Positions 36,826 through 46,201 of a stretch of DNA of 64,000 nucleotides are shown piece by piece. The number at the start of each line of letters is the position of its first letter. The first letter of the stretch is position 1. Where the stretch lies: contig NZ_CP067129.1 in the NCBI RefSeq assembly GCF_028553745.1, positions 478,501 to 542,500 of the forward strand, read 5' to 3'. Origin of the DNA: Paracoccus seriniphilus. Lineage in GTDB: Bacteria > Pseudomonadota > Alphaproteobacteria > Rhodobacterales > Rhodobacteraceae. Position numbers and translations under genes: made by a program. The notes under the pieces are model-generated. The model saw nothing but the letters and a program-made list of their open reading frames with translations, searched no databases and was not told where the DNA came from.

Positions 36826-39327
36826 ATGTCCCCCCGGCAGGTCGAAACTGGCCTGACCGATATCCCCAATGCGTCACGGGCCGTCAGGCTGACGCGTTGG
36901 GCGATGATATGGGAACGTGCGGCTGCCGCTTTCTGGCCTCTGGCCACGCTGCTTTGCGTCGTGATTGCCGCGTTTTCTCTTGGTGCCGTGGCGGTGATTC
37001 CGCCCGTCGTGCTGCCCTGGCTGGCCGCAGGAATGCTGCTTGCCGTTGTCGGAGCGGCAATCTGGGGCGGGCTGCGCTATCGCCCGGCAAGCTGGCAGGA
37101 GGCCCTGGAGCGCGTGGACTGCGGGCTTGGCGGGCGTCCGTTGAGCGCCCTGTCCGACCATGCCGTGCTTGGCGGAGAGGGTGCCCTGTGGCAGGCCCAT
37201 CTGGCCCAGATGCGCGAACGTGCCGCACAGGCGCGCGTCGTATCCCCCGATGCCGGACTGGCTCGTCGCGACCCCTTCGCTCTGCGTCTGGCGGCGGCTG
37301 TCGCCTTGACGATGTCACTGATCTTCGGTGGCGCGGCGCAGGTCGGTCAGGGTTTGCAGGCGGTGGCCGCGACCATGTCCAGATCCGGCACGGGCGAGGC
37401 CCGCATTGTCCAAGGCCCGAACTGGGAAGGCTGGGCCGAGCCTCCGGCCTATACAAGGCGCCCGACGATCTATCTCAACGCCCTGCCTCAGGATGAAGTG
37501 CTGAAACTGCCCAAGGGCAGCGAGGTCTCGTTCCGTCTGTACGGTGAGGATGCGGCGATCCAGCAGGATATCGGACCGCAGACATCGGAGGATGCAAAGG
37601 CCCCGGTGATCCGTGCGGAATATTCCGGTGTGATCGAACTGCCCGGCCGAAGCCTGCAGGTTGAGGTTCAGCCCGATATGGCCCCGGTGGTCCTGAGCAC
37701 GGCTGCCCCTTCGCGCCGTGCGGATGGTCGTCTTGTTCAGCCCTTTCGGATGACGGACGATCACGGGGTGGCCGCTGGACGGGCGCGAATTGCACTGGAT
37801 CTTGCCTCGGTTGAGCGTCGCTATGGCCTGAAGGTCGATCCCGAACCGCGCCAGGCCTTCAGTCTGGACCTGCCCTTGCCGCGCAGGGGAGACCGGCGCG
37901 AATTTTCCGGCCAGTTGGTCGAGGATCTGTCGCGCCACCCCTGGGCGAATCTGCCCGTGGAGATCACCTTGCAGGGTGAGGATGGCATCGGGCAGATCGG
38001 GCGTGCGCCAGCGATCAGCACCGAATTGCCGGGCCGCCGTTTTTTCGAACCACGCGCCGCGGCGCTGATCGAGATGCGGCGAGATCTGCTGTGGTCGCGC
38101 CAGAATGCGGGGCGTAGCGCCGAAATCCTGCGGGCGATCACCTGGCGTCCGGAAGGTTTCATCGAACAGCCACTTTATCTGGAATTGCGCGCTGCGGTCG
38201 CCATGCTGGAGGGCGAAAGGCTTTCGGACAAAAAGAGGGATGCCCTGGCCGAAGCCCTGTGGCAGGCGGCCATCCAGCTTGAGGATGGTGGGCTGGCGGA
38301 TGCCCTGGCGCAGATGAAACAGGCGCAGGAAAAGCTGTCCGAGGCCATCCGCAACGGTGCCAACCCCGATGAGATCCAGCGCCTGATGGATGAATTGCGC
38401 GAAGCCACCGATGCTTATACCCGCATGCTGGCCGAACAGGGCAAGCAGGATCCGGCGGATCGCTTTGCCAAGAACCAGCAACGCCAACAGGTTTCGGGCG
38501 ATCAGATCCAGCAGATGATGGATGAAATCCAGCGGCTGATGAACGAAGGCCGGATGGCCGAGGCCCAGCAATTGCTGGAACAGTTCAACCGCCTGATGGA
38601 AAACCTGCAGATCACGCAGGGCGGCAGTGGTGAAGGGCAGGAGGGTGGCGAGGGCAACCAGTCGATGAACCAGCTTGCCGATACGCTGCGCGAACAACAG
38701 CGCCTCTCGGATGAGGCCTTCCGCGACATGCAGCGCCAGTTCGGGCAGGGCCAGTTCCAGGAGCGATCCGAAAATGCCGATGAGCTGGCCGGTCGGCAAC
38801 GCGAACTGCGCGAGGAACTGGGGCGGCAGCGGGGGCTGTTGCCCGGTCAGGGATCTCAGCAGGGCGACAGCGCGGGGCAGAGGCTGGACGAGGCCGGTCG
38901 CGCCATGGAGGAGGCTGAGCAGGCCCTGCGCGAAGGGGACACCAGTGCGGCCCTGCAACGGCAGGCCGATGCGATTCAGGCGATGCGCGAAGGGATGCGG
39001 TCGTTGGCAGACATGCTGGGTTCAGGCGGTGGCACTGAAGGTGATGACCAGCGCAACGCGGACGAGTCGCAGCAAGGTCAGGGCGCAGAGGTCCAGCAGC
39101 CCGGACAAGAGGGCGCAACGCGCCAGTCCCGTGCCCTGCTGGACCCTCTGGGCCGGCAGACCGGCGGCAATGGCAGCCAGATCACCACCGGAGATCCCCT
39201 TGCCGAAGGCCAGGACCCGGCCCGCCGCGCGCGTGATCTGCTGGAAGAAATCCGCCGGCGCAGCGGTGAACGCGACCGGCCGCGGCAAGAGCGCGACTAT
39301 CTGGGACGGCTGCTGGACCGGTTCTGA
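36826..39327 (+). CDS. DUF4175 / TIGR02302-family membrane protein
   Basis: An 833-residue protein with two membrane segments near the N-terminus (roughly residues 35-55 and 60-80) and a large remainder. Residues ~430-620 are helical with many Gln, Glu and Met; a Gly/Gln-rich low-complexity stretch (~620-780) follows. The last ~40 residues are conserved-looking (DPARRARDLLEEIRRRSGER). This matches TIGR02302/DUF4175, a family found in alphaproteobacteria with no assigned function. The ATG at 36826 follows AAAAGGGGGGC and removes an unrelated N-terminal addition. It lies after lysA, and an envelope-division cluster follows on the other side. Confidence 0.82.
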   Translation: MSPRQVETGLTDIPNASRAVRLTRWAMIWERAAAAFWPLATLLCVVIAAFSLGAVAVIPPVVLPWLAAGMLLAVVGAAIWGGLRYRPASWQEALERVDCGLGGRPLSALSDHAVLGGEGALWQAHLAQMRERAAQARVVSPDAGLARRDPFALRLAAAVALTMSLIFGGAAQVGQGLQAVAATMSRSGTGEARIVQGPNWEGWAEPPAYTRRPTIYLNALPQDEVLKLPKGSEVSFRLYGEDAAIQQDIGPQTSEDAKAPVIRAEYSGVIELPGRSLQVEVQPDMAPVVLSTAAPSRRADGRLVQPFRMTDDHGVAAGRARIALDLASVERRYGLKVDPEPRQAFSLDLPLPRRGDRREFSGQLVEDLSRHPWANLPVEITLQGEDGIGQIGRAPAISTELPGRRFFEPRAAALIEMRRDLLWSRQNAGRSAEILRAITWRPEGFIEQPLYLELRAAVAMLEGERLSDKKRDALAEALWQAAIQLEDGGLADALAQMKQAQEKLSEAIRNGANPDEIQRLMDELREATDAYTRMLAEQGKQDPADRFAKNQQRQQVSGDQIQQMMDEIQRLMNEGRMAEAQQLLEQFNRLMENLQITQGGSGEGQEGGEGNQSMNQLADTLREQQRLSDEAFRDMQRQFGQGQFQERSENADELAGRQRELREELGRQRGLLPGQGSQQGDSAGQRLDEAGRAMEEAEQALREGDTSAALQRQADAIQAMREGMRSLADMLGSGGGTEGDDQRNADESQQGQGAEVQQPGQEGATRQSRALLDPLGRQTGGNGSQITTGDPLAEGQDPARRARDLLEEIRRRSGERDRPRQERDYLGRLLDRF

Positions 39328-39351
39328 CGGGGCGGCCCTGACAGAGAGTCT

Positions 39352-40221
39352 TCAGGCGCCGCGCACCGTGACATGCAGCCATTGCCGACCCTGATCCACC
39401 CAGTCGCGAAAGCCCGTCAGTGCCTCGCCAAGCGATCCGGCATCGGCCAGGCCGGGTGCCAGAAGATACAGCGCAAGCCCGCCAAAAGCGATCATCGCGG
39501 CCAGACCAAAGCCCATCGAATAACTGCTGATGGCATGCCCTGCCGCTGGCTGGGCATAGGCACCGGGCAGTTCTGCCGTGCTTTGCTGGGCCATCACCTC
39601 GGCTTGCGCAGCCGGTGCGGGATTGGCTGGTGATGCGGCCGCGACGACGGTTGCGGATGTGGCGCTGGGCCGAGGACGCTCGGCCTCTGGCGACATATCC
39701 CTTGGCGCGGGCGGCGGCGCCGGAACCGGGCGCGGAGGCGACTTGGGCTTTTGAACCGCTGCATCTGCCGGGCGCAGTGGTTTCGGGTTTTGCGAGGGGG
39801 TGATGATCGTTGTCGCGGGCCAATCGTATTCGGCCGGTTTGACCGGCGTGGGCGAGACGCCTGAAGACTTGTGCTCGGGCTTTCCGAACAACTCGTCCTC
39901 GGCCATGCGGGCGCGGCGCTCATGTTCCACTTCGTCACGCAGAATGCTCAGCACCGATTCGGGCAATCTTTGCCGTGCCGGAGGCGGAAGCGGCGCTTCA
40001 TCCGGTGCCAGGGCCTCGTCATCCTCATTCTCGGCGGGCGCGGGGACGGCATTCCCCGCCGGTGCAGCCGTTTGGGACTCCGGTTGCTGATAGGGGCCGG
40101 GCACGAACCAGATGCGATTGCAGGCCGTGCATTCGACATCGCGGCCACCTTCGGGGATGGCATCAGGCGGAATTCTGTATTCCGCCGCGCAGCCCGGACA
40201 GATCAAACTTATTTCACCCAT
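39352..40221 (-). CDS. MJ0042-type zinc-ribbon protein with C-terminal membrane helix
   Basis: A 289-residue protein. Residues 1-40 form a small zinc ribbon with cysteines 8, 11, 31 and 34 (CPGC and CTAC). A long proline- and alanine-rich low-complexity region (~45-220) follows, then one hydrophobic helix (FGLAAMIAFGGLALYLLAPG) and a short tail. The N-terminal motif is common in alphaproteobacterial proteins of unknown role, often beside ftsE. It is divergent from ftsE with a 93-base gap. The ATG at 40221 has GAGGGTC upstream. A membrane-tethered regulator is possible, but nothing in the sequence proves it. Confidence 0.78.
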   Translation of the reverse strand: MGEISLICPGCAAEYRIPPDAIPEGGRDVECTACNRIWFVPGPYQQPESQTAAPAGNAVPAPAENEDDEALAPDEAPLPPPARQRLPESVLSILRDEVEHERRARMAEDELFGKPEHKSSGVSPTPVKPAEYDWPATTIITPSQNPKPLRPADAAVQKPKSPPRPVPAPPPAPRDMSPEAERPRPSATSATVVAAASPANPAPAAQAEVMAQQSTAELPGAYAQPAAGHAISSYSMGFGLAAMIAFGGLALYLLAPGLADAGSLGEALTGFRDWVDQGRQWLHVTVRGA

Positions 40222-40314
40222 GCCGACCCTCGCATTCACCTTGAGCCTGTTCTATCAAGCGCGGACACGGCTTCCAAGCGGCCGTTGAAAAACCCGAAAA
40301 GAAGGGGGTGTGGC

Positions 40315-40989
40315 TTGATCGAAATGCAGGATGTCGGCTTTGGCTATCACGGCGGAGCCGAGCTTTTGTCGAATATGACGCTCAGCCTGCAACCGGGAAT
40401 GTTCCATTTCCTGACCGGACCATCCGGTTCGGGCAAAACCACGCTGCTGCGTCTGCTTTATGCCGATCTGCTGCCCACATCGGGACAGATCCATGCCTTT
40501 GGCCATGATCTTGTCGGCATGGGGCGCGACGATATCGCGGCATTGCGTCGCCGCGTCGGTGTCGTGCATCAGGATACCCAGTTTCTGGACCACCTGCCGG
40601 TTGCCGAGAATATCGCCCTGCCGCTGAATGTGGCGGGACGCGAGGTGGATATGCCGGCGCTGCGCGACCTGCTGGGCTGGGTGCAATTGTCGCAGTTGGC
40701 CCGCGCCCTGCCGCCCGAACTGTCGGGGGGCGAACGTCAGCGTGCCGCGCTGGCGCGTGCGGTCATCTTGTCGCCGGACCTGATTCTGGCCGATGAGCCG
40801 ACCGGAAATCTGGATTGGGACATGTCCATGCGCTTGATGCAATTGCTGATCGAACTGAACAAATCGGGCAAATCGGTCGTGGTCGCGACCCACGATCTGA
40901 ATCTGATCCGGGCCACCAAGGCACAGGTCGCGGCGCGGGTGCTGCGGATTGCCGGGGGCAGCCTGCAACTGGCCGGAGCGGATCTGTGA
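40315..40989 (+). CDS. ftsE: Cell-division ATP-binding protein FtsE
   Basis: FtsE is the ATPase of the FtsEX complex, which activates peptidoglycan hydrolases at the division septum. The 224-residue protein has Walker A GPSGSGKTT (residues 35-43), the signature LSGGERQR and Walker B LILADEPTGNLD. The start is a TTG at 40315: GAAGGGGG lies at good spacing and the resulting LIEMQDVGFGY matches FtsE N-termini. The first ATG (40324) is too far from any ribosome site and would trim the first strand. The stop overlaps ftsX by four bases. Confidence 0.92.
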   Translation: MIEMQDVGFGYHGGAELLSNMTLSLQPGMFHFLTGPSGSGKTTLLRLLYADLLPTSGQIHAFGHDLVGMGRDDIAALRRRVGVVHQDTQFLDHLPVAENIALPLNVAGREVDMPALRDLLGWVQLSQLARALPPELSGGERQRAALARAVILSPDLILADEPTGNLDWDMSMRLMQLLIELNKSGKSVVVATHDLNLIRATKAQVAARVLRIAGGSLQLAGADL

Positions 40990-41915
40990 GACGGGCTGAC
41001 TTTCGTGGATTGAACCTGCGGGCGCTGTGGCGTGGATTGCTGTGGGGAGATGGCGGCGTCGGCGATCGAATCGTGCCGCCAACCGGCTTTACGGCCCATC
41101 TGACCCTGTTCTCGGCCGGAGCCATGGCCTTTCTGGCGGTCTTTGCGCTGGCCCTGGCGCTGGCCACCGGACGGCTGGCCGACCGCTGGTCGAACCAATT
41201 GGCGCAATCGGTGACGGTCCGCGTCAGCGCCCCGGCTGGCGAGCAAGAGGCGCGCACGCAGTCCGTGCTGCAGATCCTGCGAACGACACCGGGTGTCGGG
41301 CAGCCCCAACTTCTGCCCGATGACGAGGTGGCCAAGCTGCTGGCGCCATGGTTCGGGCCGGATATGCCGGTGGATGCCCTGCCGGTGCCTGCGCTGATCG
41401 ACCTGCCGATTGCCGGGGACGAGTTTGACGCCGAAGGCCTGCGCCTGCGTCTTGAGGCCGAAGCGCCGGGGGCCGTGCTGGACGATCACACGCAATGGCG
41501 CCGTCCGCTGGTGTCCGCGGCCAAACGTCTGAGGGTTCTGGGCATCCTGTCCTTGCTGTTGATCGCAGCGACCTCGGGGGCGATGATCGTGCTGGCGGCC
41601 AAGGCAGCCCTGGCGGCCAACGGGCAGGTCATCCGTGTTCTGCGTCTGATCGGGGCGCGCGATCTGACCATCGCGACGGCCTTCGTGCGCCGTTTCACGA
41701 ATCGTGCGGCCCTTGGGGCGGGCGCCGGAACCGTACTGGGCATGGGCGCGGTGGCCTTGCTGCCTGACATGCAGGCCGCCGGCGGATTTCTGACCGGGCT
41801 TGGCTTTCAGGGTTGGGACTGGCTGTTGCCATTGCTTATACCTGTCATTGCGGCTGCGGTCGGTTTCTTTGCGACGCGTTGGGCTGCGCTGAAAATGCTG
41901 GGGTCAATCAGATGA
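40986..41915 (+). CDS. ftsX: Cell-division protein FtsX
   Basis: FtsX is the membrane partner of FtsE. The 309-residue protein starts with GTG inside the ftsE stop (GTGA). It has the usual layout: a cytoplasmic N-terminus, a first membrane helix (~residues 40-60), a periplasmic domain, then three more helices with LRVLGILSLLLIAATSGAMIVL, the VIRVLRLIGARDLTIATAFVRRF loop typical of FtsX, and a C-terminal TM pair. In E. coli the periplasmic loop recruits EnvC; the partner here is not visible in the window. The stop overlaps plsC as ATGA. Confidence 0.9.
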   Translation: MRRADFRGLNLRALWRGLLWGDGGVGDRIVPPTGFTAHLTLFSAGAMAFLAVFALALALATGRLADRWSNQLAQSVTVRVSAPAGEQEARTQSVLQILRTTPGVGQPQLLPDDEVAKLLAPWFGPDMPVDALPVPALIDLPIAGDEFDAEGLRLRLEAEAPGAVLDDHTQWRRPLVSAAKRLRVLGILSLLLIAATSGAMIVLAAKAALAANGQVIRVLRLIGARDLTIATAFVRRFTNRAALGAGAGTVLGMGAVALLPDMQAAGGFLTGLGFQGWDWLLPLLIPVIAAAVGFFATRWAALKMLGSIR

Positions 41916-42691
41916 AGGCAAAATTGTCATCGGCCACTCCGGGTCCGCTGGGGCCGTGGCAATACCTGCAGAACATCCTGTATTACCTGCATGGCGGTCT
42001 GGCGACGGTGGTGATCGGACTGATCGGCCTGCCCTGGGTCGCCCTGCGTGGAACCAGGGCGGCCAATGGCGTCGCGACCTTCTGGATCGGCTATATGCTC
42101 TGGGCCGCCCGACTGCATATGGGCGTCACCTGCGAACTGCGCGGCCCCCTGCCTGAAGGCGACTGCATCATCGCCGCGAAACATCAGTGTTTCCTGGATA
42201 TTCTGGCCATCGCCCAGGCGATGCCGCGTCGGGCCTTCATCATGAAGAAAGAGGTCATGCGGGTGCCGGTCATGGGCTGGTATGCCCGCAAGGTGGGCTG
42301 TATCCCGATCGACCGTGCACGTGGCCGCGATGCCATGCGTGCCATTTCAACCGAGGTGCAGCACAGACGCGCCACGCCCGAAGGGCTGGGCCAGCTGATC
42401 ATCTATCCCGAGGGCACCCGATCGCGTCCCGGTGAAAGGCTGCCCTACAAGAACGGTGTGGCCATGCTGAGGTCGATGACGCATCTGCCGGTTGTGCCGG
42501 TGGCGGTGAACACCGGGCTGTTCTGGCCGCGCAAGGGCTGGGGCGTCAGATCGGGCCGGGCCGTGGTGGAATTTCTGCCTGCGATTTCTGGAGATGGCCG
42601 CGCCAGCGCGTTCATGGCCGAACTGCAGGACCAGATCGAGGACAATTCCGACCGGCTGATGGCCGAGGCAGGGTTTTCGGGCAAGGAGTAA
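41912..42691 (+). CDS. plsC: 1-acyl-sn-glycerol-3-phosphate acyltransferase
   Basis: PlsC adds the second acyl chain to lysophosphatidic acid to make phosphatidic acid at the inner membrane. The 259-residue protein has the H(X4)D catalytic motif in KHQCFLDIL, the IPIDRARGRDAM segment (motif II), and YPEGTRSRPGE (motif III), with one or two membrane segments near the N-terminus. Its ATG overlaps the ftsX stop by four bases, so ftsE-ftsX-plsC are translated as a tightly coupled unit. A 6-bp hairpin after the stop (42697-42713) has only a weak T tail and may be a poor terminator. Confidence 0.92.
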   Translation: MKAKLSSATPGPLGPWQYLQNILYYLHGGLATVVIGLIGLPWVALRGTRAANGVATFWIGYMLWAARLHMGVTCELRGPLPEGDCIIAAKHQCFLDILAIAQAMPRRAFIMKKEVMRVPVMGWYARKVGCIPIDRARGRDAMRAISTEVQHRRATPEGLGQLIIYPEGTRSRPGERLPYKNGVAMLRSMTHLPVVPVAVNTGLFWPRKGWGVRSGRAVVEFLPAISGDGRASAFMAELQDQIEDNSDRLMAEAGFSGKE

Positions 42692-42733
42692 GAGCCGCCG
42701 AAACCGGTTCGGCAGCCCTTTCGCAACATGGCA

Positions 42734-43693
42734 TCAAGCCAGTGATTTCGATCCCATGGACAGAAATTTCTGACGACGGTCCTTGATCAGATCCGCGGGC
42801 TTCATGCCCTTCAGCTCTTCCAGCATCGCCACGATTTCTTCGCCGACGGCCTTGATCGCCTGTTGCGGGGCGCGCTGTGCCCCCCCGAGGGGCTCGGGGA
42901 TGATCCGGTCGATCACCTCAAGTTTCTTCAGATCCTGCGCCGTCAGCTTCAGGGCGTCGGCCGCATCGCGCATCTTCTCGGAATCGCGCCAGAGGATCGA
43001 GGCACAGCCTTCGGGCGAAATCACCGAATAGATCGAATGCTCCAGCATGGCGATCCGGTTCGCGGTGGCAAAGGCCACCGCGCCGCCCGAGCCGCCCTCA
43101 CCGATGATGACGGTGACCAGGGGAACGCCGATTTCCAGACATTTCTGCGTGCAGCGGGCAATGGCCTCGGACTGGCCGCGTTCTTCCGCGCCCTTGCCGG
43201 GATAGGCGCCCTGCGTATCGACAAGCATGATGACCGGCAGGCCGAAACGATGGGCCAGATCCATCAGGCGGATGGCCTTGCGATAGCCCTCGGGGCGGGC
43301 CATGCCGAAATTATGCAGGATGCGCGATTTGGTGTCATGACCCTTTTCATGGCCGATCACCATGCAGGGCATGTCGTTCAGTCGCGCCAGACCGCCCATC
43401 ACGGCGTGGTCGTCGCCAAAGGCGCGGTCGCCTGCCAGCGGCGTGTATTCGGTGAACAGCGCGCTGATATATTCGCGGCAATGGGGCCGGTCGGGATGGC
43501 GGGCCACCTGGGTCTTTCGCCAGGGGTTGAGGTTCTTGTACAGCTCTTGCAGCAGGTCGCTGGCTTTCTTGTCCAGGGCTGCCGCCTCTTTCTCGACATC
43601 GACCGCATCCTCGGACTTGCGGGCCATGGCGCGCAGTTCCTCGGCTTTGCCTTCAATGTCGGCAAGCGGTTTCTCGAAATCCAAATAGACCAT
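42734..43693 (-). CDS. accA: Acetyl-CoA carboxylase carboxyltransferase subunit alpha
   Basis: AccA is half of the carboxyltransferase that moves carboxyl from biotin to acetyl-CoA, giving malonyl-CoA for fatty-acid synthesis. The 319-residue protein starts [19 protein letters not shown]. It contains the crotonase-like core with the [27 protein letters not shown] stretch, then [21 protein letters not shown] and [18 protein letters not shown]. Length is normal. The ATG at 43693 has GGAG about ten bases upstream. It is convergent with plsC. The biotin carboxylase and AccD genes are not in this window. Confidence 0.95.
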   Translation of the reverse strand: MVYLDFEKPLADIEGKAEELRAMARKSEDAVDVEKEAAALDKKASDLLQELYKNLNPWRKTQVARHPDRPHCREYISALFTEYTPLAGDRAFGDDHAVMGGLARLNDMPCMVIGHEKGHDTKSRILHNFGMARPEGYRKAIRLMDLAHRFGLPVIMLVDTQGAYPGKGAEERGQSEAIARCTQKCLEIGVPLVTVIIGEGGSGGAVAFATANRIAMLEHSIYSVISPEGCASILWRDSEKMRDAADALKLTAQDLKKLEVIDRIIPEPLGGAQRAPQQAIKAVGEEIVAMLEELKGMKPADLIKDRRQKFLSMGSKSLA

Positions 43694-43785
43694 GCGCGGG
43701 ATGCTCCGGGGCTGTTCGCGTTGCGCTTCTATATGATGTGCTGTGCGCCGGAATGCAACGCGAGCTGACATTCCCGCGCATCAGG

Positions 43786-44970
43786 TCACTGCAGATCGGC
43801 AAAGGCCGCCTGCAGCCGCGTGACGGCCTCGACCACATTGCTGCGCGGTGTGGCGATGTTGAACCGCAGGAAATCATTGCCGCCCTGACCGAAAGTCGGG
43901 CCGTGATTTGCGGCGATGCGCGCGCCTTGCTCGACACGGGCGGTGAATTCGGCGCGCGACATGCCGGTGCCCGAGAAATCGACCCATGACAGATAGGTGG
44001 CCTGCAGCGGCATCGAGCGCAGCCCCGGAATGGCGTTGATGCCGTCATCGAACAGGCGGCGGTTTTCATCCAGATAGGCCATCAGGGCATCGACCCATTC
44101 GGCGCCTTCAGGCGAATAGGCGGCGGTGACCATATCCATGCCGAACAGTCCGGGCGAGATTGCCGCTGCCATCAGCGCGCCCTTGAAACGCTGGCGCAGG
44201 TCGTCATTGGCGATGATCACATTGCCGATATGGGCGCCGGCGATATTGAAGGTCTTTGTGGCGGCGGTCAGCGTTACAAGGCGGTCGCTGATGTCGGGGA
44301 CCAGATCCGCGATCATGTGATGCTTGTGCCCCGGATAGACCAGATCGCAATGGATGTCGTCAGAGACAAGGATCAGATCGTGGCGGGTGCAGAAATCCGC
44401 AACCTGACGCAATTCTTCCTCGGTCCAGACCCTGCCACCGGGATTATGGGGCGAACACAGGATCATCAGCCGTTCATTTCCGGTCAGCATCATTTCCCAG
44501 CGCGACCAGTCCATGACGTAGCCATCATCCTGTTGCGCCAGCGGCAGTTCGACCAGTTCCCGCCCGCCCGCGCGGATCACCCGTCCGAAGGCGTGATAGA
44601 CGGGGCTCATGACGATCACGCCGTCGCCCTGTTTCGTATAGGCGTTCAGCGCCATGGCCACGGCATTGACCAGACCGGCAGTCGTCAGGATCCAGCCGGT
44701 CTCGATATCCCAGCCATGGCGGTTCTTCATCCACCACTGGATGGCGTCCAGATAGGGCTGATGCGCCCCAGGGTAGCCATAGATCCCATGCGCCGCCGTG
44801 GCCTCGACCGCGCGCTGAACCGCGGCGGGGGGCCGGAAATCCATATCCGCAATCCACATGGCCAAACCGCCATCGGCGCCGGATACGCCATAGGCTGCTT
44901 CCATATCGTCCCATTTCGCGCAGCGCGTGCCGACGCGGTCGATCTTTTGGTCGAAATCGGGATTGCTCAT
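43786..44970 (-). CDS. PatB/MalY-type cystathionine beta-lyase
   Basis: A 394-residue PLP enzyme of fold type I. It has the MalY/PatB start RVGTRCAKWDDMEAAYGV, the IADMDFRPPAAV segment, the ILCSPHNPGGRVWTEEEL loop, the SDDIHCDLVYPGHKH aspartate-tyrosine region, and the PLP lysine in TAATKTFNIAGAHIG. This family cleaves cystathionine or cysteine conjugates to a thiol, pyruvate and ammonia. Whether methionine synthesis or sulfur scavenging is the main role is not visible. The ATG at 44970 has GAGGGGCC upstream. It is divergent from the first deformylase gene. Confidence 0.88.
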   Translation of the reverse strand: MSNPDFDQKIDRVGTRCAKWDDMEAAYGVSGADGGLAMWIADMDFRPPAAVQRAVEATAAHGIYGYPGAHQPYLDAIQWWMKNRHGWDIETGWILTTAGLVNAVAMALNAYTKQGDGVIVMSPVYHAFGRVIRAGGRELVELPLAQQDDGYVMDWSRWEMMLTGNERLMILCSPHNPGGRVWTEEELRQVADFCTRHDLILVSDDIHCDLVYPGHKHHMIADLVPDISDRLVTLTAATKTFNIAGAHIGNVIIANDDLRQRFKGALMAAAISPGLFGMDMVTAAYSPEGAEWVDALMAYLDENRRLFDDGINAIPGLRSMPLQATYLSWVDFSGTGMSRAEFTARVEQGARIAANHGPTFGQGGNDFLRFNIATPRSNVVEAVTRLQAAFADLQ

Positions 44971-45050
44971 GGCCCCTCGCATGTTTTCAGCATCGATTCT
45001 TGCATACGCTGCTTGTTGCGTAAGGTGAAGGCATCGCCTAAATCGCTGTC

Positions 45051-45572
45051 ATGAGCCTGCGTCCCATCCTGATCCATCCTGATCCCCGCCTGAAAAAGGT
45101 GGCCGAGCCCGTTGCACGCGTCACGCCCGAAATCGAGGCGCTGGCCGACGACATGCTGGCCACCATGTATGAAGCCCCCGGCGTCGGTCTGGCCGCGCCG
45201 CAGATCGGAATCCTCAAACGGATTTTCGTCATGGATGCCAATCGCGACCCCGAGGCCGAGCGGCAGCCCATGGTGCTGATCAACCCCGAGATCAGCTGGT
45301 CCTCGGAAGAGCAGAATTCATATGACGAAGGCTGCCTGTCGATTCCCGATCAATATGCCGAGGTCACGCGCCCTGCGCAGGTGACCATGCGCTGGCTGGG
45401 CCTGGACGGCAAATTGCACGAGCAGGATTTCGACGAGCTATGGGCCACCTGTGCCCAGCATGAGCTGGACCATCTGAACGGCATCCTGTTCATCGACCAT
45501 ATCTCGGCGATCAAGCGTCAGATGATCACCCGCAAGATGGTCAAATACAAACGCGAACGCGCCCGCGGCTGA
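45051..45572 (+). CDS. def: Peptide deformylase (catalytically intact)
   Basis: Removes the formyl group from the initiator N-formylmethionine. The 173-residue protein has all three family motifs: GVGLAAPQ (residues 44-51), EGCLS (93-97, with the metal-binding Cys95) and HELDH (137-141, with the two metal histidines and catalytic Glu138). It should be active. It begins a def-def-fmt unit. FMT, the enzyme that adds the formyl group, follows at 46202. A second, altered deformylase lies 91 bases downstream. Confidence 0.95.
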   Translation: MSLRPILIHPDPRLKKVAEPVARVTPEIEALADDMLATMYEAPGVGLAAPQIGILKRIFVMDANRDPEAERQPMVLINPEISWSSEEQNSYDEGCLSIPDQYAEVTRPAQVTMRWLGLDGKLHEQDFDELWATCAQHELDHLNGILFIDHISAIKRQMITRKMVKYKRERARG

Positions 45573-45663
45573 TCGCTGGCCGCCCCGTTTCCATGCATGT
45601 GGCGGGCCTGTTGGTGCAAGATGAAACCGGCTGTCGTTGCGACCGCCCCAGACTGGATTGCAG

Positions 45664-46167
45664 ATGACCATTCGCGCCTTCCTGCCCTATGCCGATCCCA
45701 GGCTGCATCGTCCGGCCGCCGCGGTCGAAACGGTCAATGAAACCGTCCGGATGATCTGGGATGACATGATCGACACGATGGAGGCCATGCCCGGCGTCGG
45801 GCTGGCCGCGCCGCAGATCGGGATCATGATGCGCCTTGCGGTGGTCGATGCCTCGGAAAAGCGCGGGCAGGCGGTCCGCATGGCCAATCCGGAAATCCTG
45901 CATCGCAGCGTCAAGCTGCGCAGCCACGAGGAAGCCAGCCCGAATCTTCCCGGCGTCTCGGCGCCCATCGAACGTCCGCGCGCGGTGACGGTGCGTTTCC
46001 TCAATGCCGATGGCGAGCTTGAGGAACGCGATTTCGTCGGGCTTTGGGCGACCAGCGTTCAGCATCAATGCGATCACCTGGACGGCCGTCTTTACGTCGA
46101 CCACCTCTCGCCGCTGCGCCGCAAGATGCTGGTTCAGAAATCTGCCAAACTCGCACGCCGCGGCTGA
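45664..46167 (+). CDS. Deformylase paralogue with altered active site (probable pseudo-enzyme)
   Basis: A 167-residue protein clearly related to peptide deformylase: GVGLAAPQ is intact (residues 44-51) and the whole length aligns with the upstream def. The catalytic residues have changed. EGCLS reads EASPN (90-94), so the metal-binding cysteine is serine (Ser92). HELDH reads HQCDH (134-138), so the catalytic glutamate is glutamine (Gln135). In deformylase of known mechanism both changes should abolish activity. The frame is open, the fold residues are kept and the start (45664) is normal, so the gene is not simply decayed. A binding or regulatory role is possible but unproven. Confidence 0.88.
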   Translation: MTIRAFLPYADPRLHRPAAAVETVNETVRMIWDDMIDTMEAMPGVGLAAPQIGIMMRLAVVDASEKRGQAVRMANPEILHRSVKLRSHEEASPNLPGVSAPIERPRAVTVRFLNADGELEERDFVGLWATSVQHQCDHLDGRLYVDHLSPLRRKMLVQKSAKLARRG

Positions 46168-46201
46168 TCCCTTCGGGCCACGGCACAGGAAAGAGGACAG
46201 C

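Noticed and set aside
38440..39200. Tandem repeats in the DUF4175 gene
   Set aside because: The protein is Gln/Gly-rich but no exact repeat unit is visible; it is compositional bias.
42697..42713. Terminator after plsC
   Set aside because: A 6-bp stem is present but the tail (AGCCCTTTCG) has too few T for a confident call.
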